Source: Candidatus Heimdallarchaeota archaeon (GTDB lineage: Archaea; Asgardarchaeota; Heimdallarchaeia; Heimdallarchaeales; Kariarchaeaceae). Taken from it: a stretch of DNA of 64,000 nucleotides. Location: NCBI GenBank assembly GCA_030149205.1, contig JASBSB010000003.1, positions 124,001-188,000 of the forward strand. The letters run 5' to 3'. The number at the start of each line of letters is the position of its first letter. Within the stretch, counting starts at the first letter, position 1. The notes under the pieces are model-generated. The model did no database searches. It had not been told where the DNA came from and worked only from the letters and a program-made list of their open reading frames with translations. Of the stretch, positions 45,188-53,700 are shown piece after piece. Position numbers and translations under genes: made by a program.

Positions 45188-46579
45188 ATGAGCTATCTCG
45201 AACGTGCAGTATTCGATTTTACTAAATCTGTTCTAACTGATGGGTTTAAAACCCTGTTAACCAAAAAATATCTCCCTTATACTCTAACTGCTCTAGTCAT
45301 TATTGTATTCAACTCCTTGCTCACCTTCTCAGAACTTATAAAATTAAATTTGATCACACCTCAAATTACAAACCTGCTCATTACAGTAGAGATTGCCCTT
45401 GCCACTGCGTTTATTATTGTGGGGCTATTCTTTTCAAGATTAAGCAACCTTATGCAATTAATCATAATATTCATCTCTACTCCAATATTTACCTGGATAT
45501 TCTCAATCCCCTTTGTGTCAGAAAATATATTGAATTACATAGTTGCATTCTATTTTATTGCCTGGTTGATAGTATCATCATTTTCTGAGTTTTCATTCAT
45601 GAGAGATCTACTGGGAAATTACGTGTTTGGAGGGGTTCTCTTCCTTGGTAAACCCAAAGATGATGGTAAACTTCTTTTTGGAGGGATTGTTGCTGTTATC
45701 ACAATTATCAATATTGGTATTGGCTTCTTTTTAGTCACCAGGTACAATAATTCAGTAGGTCTAAGCATTTTAGGATTTTTAATTATGCTAGTTGGGGTAA
45801 TTAATTTGATTCCTTTATTAAATTTACAAAGATCGGGTGATGTATTCTTCACTTCATTAGGATGGTATTACTCTTTAAATGTTATTAGAGCTATAAGCCT
45901 CATCGCCACCTTACTTTTTTTCTCTAACAACGCCACTTCCTCTTCACTTATTAGTACAGCTTTCACACTGTTTCTTGTCCTGTTTGCAGTACATAAAGCG
46001 GCACAATACAGCGTTAAGCTTGGTAAAAAGGTGAGTCTGAAAGATCAACTCTTATTGAATGATGATGCTGGTCGTGAAAAGCGACCTGAGCTTGGGTTAA
46101 TTTATCTGCTCTCAAGACTCTTTAAAGACAGAGGAATCGTCCTGCTCATCTTAGGATTTGTCCTTGGATTTCATACAACACAACTACAAATTCGGCTAAG
46201 AACTGGAACCTTTTTCTCAACCTTTATTTTAACAGAACAAATCAACCCAAATGTCTGGAGTAATCAGATATATCTATACACAGGAATGACCATTTATTTA
46301 TTTATGATAGGATTATTCTTTTTTTCTAAAAGCTTTAGGGACTATGCTAATCCCAGTATTTACAGAGCTGAATGGTTACCACCCTACGAAGATATGAAGG
46401 ACTTAATCTATGGCATTAAACGAGGAGAAGTTGATTATAAAACAAATTTATTGAAGATGACAGGTGGAATGATCAAAGACCAGCTAGGTAAAAAATTACT
46501 TGGAAGAGATACCAAACATGAACAGAGAATCAATAGCACCCTCAAATCTTTGATAAACAAAAGAAAAAATAAAAAATGA
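45188..46579 (+). CDS. polytopic membrane protein, unknown
   Basis: This 463-residue protein has about ten hydrophobic segments. The C-terminal 80 residues are cytosolic-looking and basic, ending RKNKK. No transporter motif was recognised. The start at ATG 45188 is supported by the first helix beginning about 30 residues later. It is divergent from the roadblock gene, with 170 bp between them. Confidence 0.65.
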   Translation: MSYLERAVFDFTKSVLTDGFKTLLTKKYLPYTLTALVIIVFNSLLTFSELIKLNLITPQITNLLITVEIALATAFIIVGLFFSRLSNLMQLIIIFISTPIFTWIFSIPFVSENILNYIVAFYFIAWLIVSSFSEFSFMRDLLGNYVFGGVLFLGKPKDDGKLLFGGIVAVITIINIGIGFFLVTRYNNSVGLSILGFLIMLVGVINLIPLLNLQRSGDVFFTSLGWYYSLNVIRAISLIATLLFFSNNATSSSLISTAFTLFLVLFAVHKAAQYSVKLGKKVSLKDQLLLNDDAGREKRPELGLIYLLSRLFKDRGIVLLILGFVLGFHTTQLQIRLRTGTFFSTFILTEQINPNVWSNQIYLYTGMTIYLFMIGLFFFSKSFRDYANPSIYRAEWLPPYEDMKDLIYGIKRGEVDYKTNLLKMTGGMIKDQLGKKLLGRDTKHEQRINSTLKSLINKRKNKK

Positions 46580-46652
46580 TATCGGTCAATAATTTAGGGT
46601 TTATAAATATTATGCAACTACATATAAATACCCGTTTTTAAACAATTAGAGT

Positions 46653-47486
46653 ATGTTAAAGTTCCGAATTTTTATCGATAAGAACAATGAAACACATGAA
46701 TCATTTGAGGAAGTGTTTAAGGAATTAAAAGAGACAGTAAACTCTAAAGATTTCACATATGAACTTTATGACATCAATGATGAGAAATCTCGTGATCTTG
46801 CGCTTAAAATTGATATTGATGAAGTGCCTGCATTAGTATTCAATCAGGTTAAAATCAGTGGACAATTAAATGAATATTTCTTACAAGCCTTAATTTCTCA
46901 AGTGTTAGCAATTGAATCAGAGGATCAAAAGATTACCAGTCTCTCATTAGATGGAGAAGAAGGAACTTTGAGACTCAACATAGCATCAAACTTGCTTCTC
47001 AAACAGAGTCAACTCCGAGAAGATACGAAGAGCTTCGTTATGCTGATCCGTGAAACACCGGATAAATTCAATATTCCGACTTTGAAGAACTTAGTCGAAT
47101 CAGGAACAACTATTTTTCTGTTAACAAACTTCAAAAAAGGAAAGAAAAACAAAGAGCTTGCCCAACTAGGGGAAAACCCTAATATTCTTACTGGCCACAT
47201 TATGAGAGACAATATACACATGACAATGAGTGTGACAATACGAAAGAACAGACCGTTTTTCGGTTCATATCTCCGTACTAAACTAAACACCGACAGTAAA
47301 TGGGTTGGTACTTGGTCACCACTCCTTCATGACACTGTAACCGAGCTAAAGAAGTTTTATATTCCTCTGTTCTCCACAGCATCTCCAGTTCAATTAGATG
47401 GAACAATAAATGAGCCAAGAGAAACCAATAGAGTGGTCGCGAAGGTCAAAGACAATATTGAAAGAGTTAAGACCTTGTTCTTTTAA
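46653..47486 (+). CDS. two-domain protein: thioredoxin-like fold without Cys plus unknown C-terminal domain
   Basis: In this 277-residue protein, residues 1-85 read like a glutaredoxin/thioredoxin fold (FRIFIDKNNETH, a helix, YELYDINDEKSRDLALKIDI, then the cis-Pro strand DEVPALVFN), but no redox Cys is present. Residues 100-277 have FVMLIRETPDKFNI, TTIFLLTNF, HIMRDNIHMTMSVTIRKNRP and SYLRTKLNTDSKWVGTWSP. That arrangement recalls the sugar-binding C-terminal part of TrmB regulators or a phospholipase-D-like fold. The function is unknown and the fold guesses are by eye. Confidence 0.55.
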   Translation: MLKFRIFIDKNNETHESFEEVFKELKETVNSKDFTYELYDINDEKSRDLALKIDIDEVPALVFNQVKISGQLNEYFLQALISQVLAIESEDQKITSLSLDGEEGTLRLNIASNLLLKQSQLREDTKSFVMLIRETPDKFNIPTLKNLVESGTTIFLLTNFKKGKKNKELAQLGENPNILTGHIMRDNIHMTMSVTIRKNRPFFGSYLRTKLNTDSKWVGTWSPLLHDTVTELKKFYIPLFSTASPVQLDGTINEPRETNRVVAKVKDNIERVKTLFF

Positions 47487-47571
47487 GAATAAGTAAAAAG
47501 TTATAAAATTTTCATACACCGCTAAATATTAAATAAGTTTATATTGCAAATCACACCCAATAGTATAGAGA

Positions 47572-47934
47572 ATGAATATTTTTGATGAGCTTCATATATT
47601 GGAGAAACTCAAGAGTGAAACTAATACAACAATTTTCATGAGTACATTTGATAAAGATGACACACTTTCTGCGTTGATGCACGAAACAATCTTATCATTT
47701 GATTCATGTGCTCAAATTTTAGAAACAAATTTTGAAGATCCAGAATTACATCTTACAAGAATTCTACTTGAAATCTCACGAATAGAGGCATTACTCAGAG
47801 CCTTTGTTGATCAGGTGGAATATTATTTGCAAATTGTTGAAGGAAAGCCCGATAAGTCAAAACTGTTCGATAGTGTCACAAAATTCATTAATCATTCATT
47901 TATAATTCTTGAGAAAATTGTAGTTGTAATTTAA
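47572..47934 (+). CDS. small helical hypothetical protein
   Basis: This 120-residue, nearly all-helical acidic protein has no recognised motif. It is convergent with the next gene, with stops overlapping by 4 bp (47931-47934). The A+T-rich stretch before ATG 47572 includes a TATAGAGA just upstream. Confidence 0.5.
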   Translation: MNIFDELHILEKLKSETNTTIFMSTFDKDDTLSALMHETILSFDSCAQILETNFEDPELHLTRILLEISRIEALLRAFVDQVEYYLQIVEGKPDKSKLFDSVTKFINHSFIILEKIVVVI

Positions 47935-48413
47935 TAAACTGACAATTTAGAATTTTGAGAGTTGGGGAGAAGTCTTTTCAGAGCTAGTTGCCATTTCATT
48001 TGTATAAGATTGACCATATCAAAATACATAGATGAATCAGCAATTCCCAAAATTTGTGGTGGAGAAAATTTGGATAAGGTTAATTCTAGAGTGACATCTA
48101 TCTTTTTATTTCCAAAAGGTACTCGTACTAGAGCTGTTATTCCATCTATCACAGAAATATCTCCAAGAATTTCTACGATATTATCAAATAAAGAGTGAAA
48201 ATTCACATTGTGAGAGTCGCTTACCTCGATGATAATCATAGAATTAATGTATTTTCCAGTTACCCTGGAATCATTAAAAGTTTCAGTCAACTTTCCAGTG
48301 AAATCTTCATCAACCCCTAATAGATCTACTTGGACTGTTATTATCTCCCCGATCGATGAAAGTAGCTCGATCTCATACACAATACCATCGATTTGTTGCT
48401 TTATTGTTTTCAT
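47931..48413 (-). CDS. hypothetical protein
   Basis: This 160-residue soluble alpha/beta protein was not recognised. It has alternating strands (IVYEIELLSSIGEIITVQVD, NSMIIIEVSD, KIDVTLELTLSKF) and no Cys or nucleotide motif. It overlaps the preceding convergent gene by 4 bp. Its upstream side opens onto the TACACA repeat region, so it may share regulation with the ribbon-helix-helix gene. Confidence 0.5.
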   Translation of the reverse strand: MKTIKQQIDGIVYEIELLSSIGEIITVQVDLLGVDEDFTGKLTETFNDSRVTGKYINSMIIIEVSDSHNVNFHSLFDNIVEILGDISVIDGITALVRVPFGNKKIDVTLELTLSKFSPPQILGIADSSMYFDMVNLIQMKWQLALKRLLPNSQNSKLSVY

Positions 48414-48498
48414 TTCTTCTGAATTTATATATGCAAACTAGTATTAATACACTTTCAAAAAACCAGAATTTAGTTCAACTAAAATCAAATTTTCATTT

Positions 48499-48903
48499 TA
48501 CACAATATATCCACAACCAAAGGTGATTCTGCGCAAAAATAGCAATAATTTTAACCTTCAAACACATCTCTATAAATTTAATGAGATACAACCCACAGAC
48601 ATAATTTACACTACGTGGTGTCTGATTTGGAATATTTAGTATATACACAACCCTACACAAACTTGCGTAACAGATTTCCTTGTAGTCTGATCCACTCACA
48701 CCTAAACAGGTCTAATACGACCTCAAAAAATATACAAATATACACAATAGCAAACAAATGAATACAAAAAAATACACAATACACACGAAAGATACAAGGA
48801 AAATACACAAAAATACACATAAAAATCCAACGAACTTGCATCAAGATTAAGCAGAGATGACCCTATAGAGAAAACCTTAAAAAACAATACACAAATATAC
48901 ACA
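48499..48903 (+). repeat. array of TACACA motifs, probable operator or centromere-like iterons
   Basis: The gap 48414-48904 holds no gene. It contains ten exact copies of TACACA, all in one orientation, starting at 48499, 48644, 48654, 48741, 48773, 48780, 48804, 48814, 48888 and 48898, most within (A)ATACACAA. Three pairs are exactly 10 bp apart, one helical turn. The last copy ends one base before the GTG of the ribbon-helix-helix gene. Same-strand short iterons bound cooperatively are typical for ribbon-helix-helix repressors, so autoregulation is likely. A partition site is another possibility. Confidence 0.7.
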
Positions 48904-48904
48904 A

Positions 48905-49438
48905 GTGAATAATCATTGGAAAAGGGAGGGACAAAAACAGGTTTCATTTTGGATAGATCTAGATTTAGAAGAGAAAATTCAGGAGTTTATCTCTGAGAAC
49001 CATATGACCAGATCAGGGTTTATCATTGCCGCCATTGAGGAATATCTAAAACCGGGATCAGACATTAAGTCACCTGGGTTGATCAAAGAAATGACTGAAA
49101 TAAAGCTGATGATTGAGGGATTGATTAGCTCAAAAAAGGCGCTTATACCACCAAAAACCTTCATCTCAGAAGAGTCTCATGAGAACATTGAATTCCCTGA
49201 AAGGCTAAACTCATATCTTAGGAACGCTAATCTGCAACCTTCACAAAAGAACCCTGTGAAGGAGACATTATTAGCAATTTTAAATTTCAATGGAAGTGCG
49301 ACTTCAGATCAAATTGCAACATTTAGAGGATTAAAAAGACCTGAGTCCATCAGAAGACAAATTGCTAAGTTAGTGAATGATGGAATTGTGGTTAAAGACA
49401 CATCAACAGTTCCCTTCAGGTATACCATAAAACAGTAA
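48905..49438 (+). CDS. ribbon-helix-helix DNA-binding protein with C-terminal winged-helix domain
   Basis: In this 177-residue protein, residues 8-50 have the CopG/Arc-type ribbon-helix-helix pattern (KQVSFWIDLDLEEKIQEFI, then TRSGFIIAAIEEYL). Residues 115-177 look like a winged helix-turn-helix (VKETLLAILNFNGSATSDQI, then SIRRQIAKLVNDGIVVKD). A linker of about 60 residues joins them. Two different DNA-binding folds in one chain are unusual. GTG 48905 has no Shine-Dalgarno and directly follows the last TACACA copy, so it is probably leaderless. It is the likely ligand of the iteron array. Confidence 0.75.
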   Translation: MNNHWKREGQKQVSFWIDLDLEEKIQEFISENHMTRSGFIIAAIEEYLKPGSDIKSPGLIKEMTEIKLMIEGLISSKKALIPPKTFISEESHENIEFPERLNSYLRNANLQPSQKNPVKETLLAILNFNGSATSDQIATFRGLKRPESIRRQIAKLVNDGIVVKDTSTVPFRYTIKQ

Positions 49439-49498
49439 ACTTATCAGTTGGCTTTGTTAGTATTCATAGAGTTAATATCTGTTAATCTATTGAAAACC

Positions 49499-49927
49499 AT
49501 GCCTTGGGAATATTTAGAAGAAGAAGCCATAGCCGATATCGGTATAAAAGTAACTTCAACTGAGCTAAACACCCTTTTTGAAGACTCAGTATTGTCTATT
49601 TGTAACCTGATGACAGACCTTAAGACATTCAATGCGGATCTTGAGAAAACTGAAAATTTTGAGGATAAATCTGTTGAAATGCTGTTGTATCAGGTATTAG
49701 AAGAAGTGGTGTATTTAAAGGACGCTGAGCTGTTTTTTGTAAAATCTAACAAAGTTAGAGTCTCCCCAGACAACGACCACTTCATCGCGACTGTTACATT
49801 TGTAGGTGGAAGATTTGATCCCTCGATACATGAAATTGGAAACGATATCAAGGCAATTACATTACATGATTTTTATGTAAAGAACACTAAAGATGGATTT
49901 GAGGCACATTTTATTATTGATATCTAG
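49499..49927 (+). CDS. archease
   Basis: This protein of 142 residues matches archease, the cofactor that activates the RNA ligase RtcB and other tRNA-processing enzymes. It has EEAIADIGIKVTSTELNTLF (family: H-T-A-D-x-G), SICNLMTDL, DKSVEMLLYQVLEEVVYL, and the C-terminal DIKAITLHDFYVKN and AHFIIDI. The metal-site Asp and the terminal I-D are kept, while the usual H of HTAD is E-A-I-A-D here. ATG 49499 is chosen because the family begins there; TTG 49448 would add 17 non-matching residues. The stop overlaps fabI tail to tail. Confidence 0.85.
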   Translation: MPWEYLEEEAIADIGIKVTSTELNTLFEDSVLSICNLMTDLKTFNADLEKTENFEDKSVEMLLYQVLEEVVYLKDAELFFVKSNKVRVSPDNDHFIATVTFVGGRFDPSIHEIGNDIKAITLHDFYVKNTKDGFEAHFIIDI

Positions 49928-50715
49928 TCTTGGAATGTAACTTTTTCAATATCACTAGGAAGTGCGACAGAGTTGAATCCACCATCAACGAAAATAGTTT
50001 GACCAGAAATTCCAGAGCTTAAATCACTTAATAGGAACACTGCGGCCTTCCCAACATCATCCTGATAAACATTTCTTCTGAGGGGGGCCGTATGTTTCAT
50101 GAACCCTAGAATATTATCAAATCCGGGAACATGACTTGCAGCTAATGTTTTTATCGGTCCAGATGAAATAGCATTAATTCTGTGACCCGCAGTCCCTATA
50201 TCGTTTGAAAGTTCTCTCACAAAAGATTCTAATGCTGCCTTTGCAACACCCATTAACCGATATCCTGGTACAACACGTGTCGATCCCAGATATGTAAGGG
50301 TAATTATACTGCTGTTAGGATTTAATTTGCGAAGGCTATGTCTAACAATTCGCTGCAAAGAATATGCAGATATTGTTAACGCTGTATTAAAATCCGCTTC
50401 TGAGGTATATATTAAAGGTTTTTCAAGAGCTGAAGCGGGTGCGTAGCCTATGGCGTGAACAATCATATCGAATTTTCCCTCTAAGGAATTAAAAAAGTCC
50501 CGAACTTGCTCTTCATAGGCAACATCACATTCAGACATGTTTTCAACGAAATCAACATCTTTTGTTAAACCGTACAACCTTGATCTAAATCGTGTTTGAT
50601 ATGAGAGGGTAATTTTAGCCCCAGCTTTTGCAAGCCATTTACAGATCGCCCACGCGATACTATCTTCTGATGCCACTCCAAAAACAATGGCTCTTTTTCC
50701 TGTTAAATCAATCAT
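49924..50715 (-). CDS. fabI: enoyl-ACP reductase, FabI type
   Basis: This protein of 263 residues is a short-chain dehydrogenase-type enoyl reductase that would saturate the trans-2-enoyl thioester left by the dehydratase. FabI features are GVASEDSIAWAICKWLAKAG, YLGSTRVVPGYRLMGVAKAA with the catalytic Tyr-x6-Lys, ISSGPIKTLAASHVPGF, and GISGQTIFVDGG. ATG 50715 is chosen: a perfect GGAGG lies 8 bases upstream, and the ATG sits 8 bp inside the end of the megasynthase gene, showing translational coupling. The megasynthase itself has no enoyl reductase domain, so FabI completes the cycle. Confidence 0.93.
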   Translation of the reverse strand: MIDLTGKRAIVFGVASEDSIAWAICKWLAKAGAKITLSYQTRFRSRLYGLTKDVDFVENMSECDVAYEEQVRDFFNSLEGKFDMIVHAIGYAPASALEKPLIYTSEADFNTALTISAYSLQRIVRHSLRKLNPNSSIITLTYLGSTRVVPGYRLMGVAKAALESFVRELSNDIGTAGHRINAISSGPIKTLAASHVPGFDNILGFMKHTAPLRRNVYQDDVGKAAVFLLSDLSSGISGQTIFVDGGFNSVALPSDIEKVTFQD

Positions 50716-53700
50716 TTTTTGTTTCCTCCATAATTGCCAATGACATGGCCCATTTATCATTTACTGAAGATTTCACAAGTATTTTGCTATCTCCAATTAA
50801 AACACTATATTTATGTGTTGAATGTCCATTTTGGACTTTGGTACTTTTTAATTTAGCTTTTAATCCTGTACCTTTAGCCTTCATTGCACTTTCCTTTATA
50901 CTCCAAAGCTGAGTTATAATTTGAATTTTTTCAGGTTCGATAGAAAATTCCTCAATTTCATTTTTTGTAAATGCTGTTTTAATGAAACTTTTATCCCTCT
51001 CTTCTACTTTCTCAAGGTCGAATCCTAAGTTAAGATACTCATCAGAAACAGCAATTGCATATCCATTAGAATGAGAGATTGTCACAGGAAAATCAACACC
51101 TTGATAAACCCCCTTAGGTTTACCCATCTCATCCTTGACTATTTCTATTTCATCCTCTGGAAGGTTAAATTTGATAGATATTGCTCTCTTAGCTGCAATC
51201 TGACCTGCGCTCCATTCCATTCTTCTTTTTTTGACTTTTAACCTGCTGTATAGAACTTTCCCAGCCTTCGTAAAATAGCTATCAAGAACATCTTCATTGA
51301 TATCCTCAAGAACCTTTGTTGAGAGCACCACACCATTTTCACTTAGTTTGTATAACTGATGTTCTAACAGAGCCACCTCAATTTCATCTTCTGATATTTT
51401 AAGTGAATGAGTAACTGGACTTTTCCCAGTGTGAATCATTTCAAATTCTCTTAATTCACAAACGAGTTCTAACTTTTCATTAAAGGCATAAACATTATAT
51501 AAACTAGTCATTGAGTTTTCTGCTAAAAATATTGCAAACACATAGGTCGCAGGAAGATCTGAAGTGTAATGTTGAACTTTTCGGACTTTGGAAGGAAGTG
51601 ACATTACCCCCTTTTGCAATAACCCATAAAGACCAGCTGTCTGAAAGCAGGCTTCAATAAGCAGAGGTTGAAACGAAACCTTTGCATCTTGATTATTAAA
51701 GAGGGTTCCTGTATCAGTGTCAATTTTGGTAAGAATTGAATTCTCAGAGAGAGATGCAACAAAATCAATCACTTGATATTTTGGTCCATGAAAAAATAGA
51801 TCATAGATTTGGGCTTTCTGCATCAGAATACCCTCTTGTGAGATCAGGGAGTTCATTTCTTCGGGAAAATACCTCATTGCAGGTAGACTTTTCCCCTCAA
51901 TTACACCTACACGAAAATGATCTCTAAGATCTCCAAGCTGTTTTCCATCTGGGCCAATGAATTTTGACTTAAGGTGGAGATGAGTCACTCCCATCAATTC
52001 ATTGCTTTCTTCTGGTATCACAAATACCTCAAGTGGTTGATCCCTAGGTAGTTTAATTGGGGACTCAAATGAAACATCAACTAATGATCGGGGTATCCCA
52101 TCAAACCTTTGAACAAATTCAATTATGGTTTCTAAACCCATCACACCAGGGAGAACCGCTTTATCATCAATACGATGATGATCCAAATACAAATCTCGGC
52201 TGAGGGAAAGGAGTCGACCCGCATATGGAATTCCACCTTCAATTGAATAGAAATCTATCATTGGATATTCTGAGTCAACCTCAGATTTTGAGGAGATAGT
52301 TGACGGAATTTCAAACTTTGCTGATTGTTCATTTTTGTTATTGCCTACTGAACCTCTTTTACTGGAAATTTCCTCGTTTACTTCAACTCCTTCTATTGAA
52401 TCCTGTCTATCATGTTTGGCCAAATGACCTTTCTTAATTGGAGTGTTTTCTAGTAATTTTCCTAATTCACCACTTATAACCACCTCAGTCTCATTTCCAT
52501 AAAAAAATTCATCAAGAAATCTCTTGACACCTTCTTGTGGAGAGATTGGAGTTACACCAGCCATCGAAAGTACTGTCATGGTTGAACCTCTAGTAGCCAT
52601 TCCAACCTCGCTCCACGCTGACCAATCGATGGCGGTGGATTCAATACCTCTTGACCTTAGTTTATCACTGGTTTTTGTTAGATACTCGTTTGCGGCAGAG
52701 TAATCAACCTGTGTGGCATTTCCAAACCGTCCAGCAACTGAGGTAAACAGAATAACTCTATCGGTATCTTCTGTGATAAAAGGTTCTATTGATTGATACC
52801 CTAAAACCTTGGTGTTGTAGACTAAGGAGAACTCATCCTTTGATTTTTGTTTGGTGGGACGAGAGATTTCAATTCCTGCACCATGGATCACGATGTTAAA
52901 ATGATCTATATCAAGTTCATTCATATTTACCTTAATTGCTTCTCTGACTTCGTCTTGATTTGTAATGTCACAAGAGATGTACAATACACTTGCTCCGCTC
53001 TCTTGGTATTTTTTCATTGATTTATACACATTTGCTGATTTTATGAATTTTGAATATTCGTTTTCAAGTAATACAGGCGTAACTTTATCATTTTTAGATT
53101 TAAGTTTTTGAAGAAGATCAGATTTAAATTTTTTAAGCTGTTCTGAATCATAGGTTGAAAGGTCTTCTGCGTTTGAGAGGACTTTAGTTCTTCCAATAAC
53201 AATGATCTTTGGATTTTTGAAGCGTTTAATTAGGTTAGAGGTTGTTTCAAACGTGATCCCTTGGGCACCACCAGTCACTAAGAGTGTTGGAGATTCAGGT
53301 AGTTTTATACTCTCTGGAGAGAGATCCCCATTTTCTAACAGTGCGGTTGCTTTAGCAGATTGTGTTGAGACAAGTATCTCTGTTAAATCATGGTTAAGGT
53401 ACTGTAAAGCCGTCTTTATATCATCTGAGACAATTATGCTTCCCTTAAGTTTTGAAAATTCAGCCTTTAATGCTTTAAGCATTCCACCAATTGCCCCTTC
53501 TAAGGGAGAGATTTTATTTATAGAATCTGTCTCTGAATTTATTGAAATAAGATTAAGAGACAAAATATCATCTATATCATTCTTAATTCTATCAAAAAAT
53601 GAGGGGATATCTGTTATGAGATTTTCATCAATATTTAACAAAACCAGATTTTTTGGAAGTGAATTTGGAATACTGTTGATCAAATTTAATTCTGATATTC

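Noticed and set aside
48499..48903. CRISPR array
   Set aside because: The repeated unit is only 6-9 bp with irregular spacing and no spacers of constant length.
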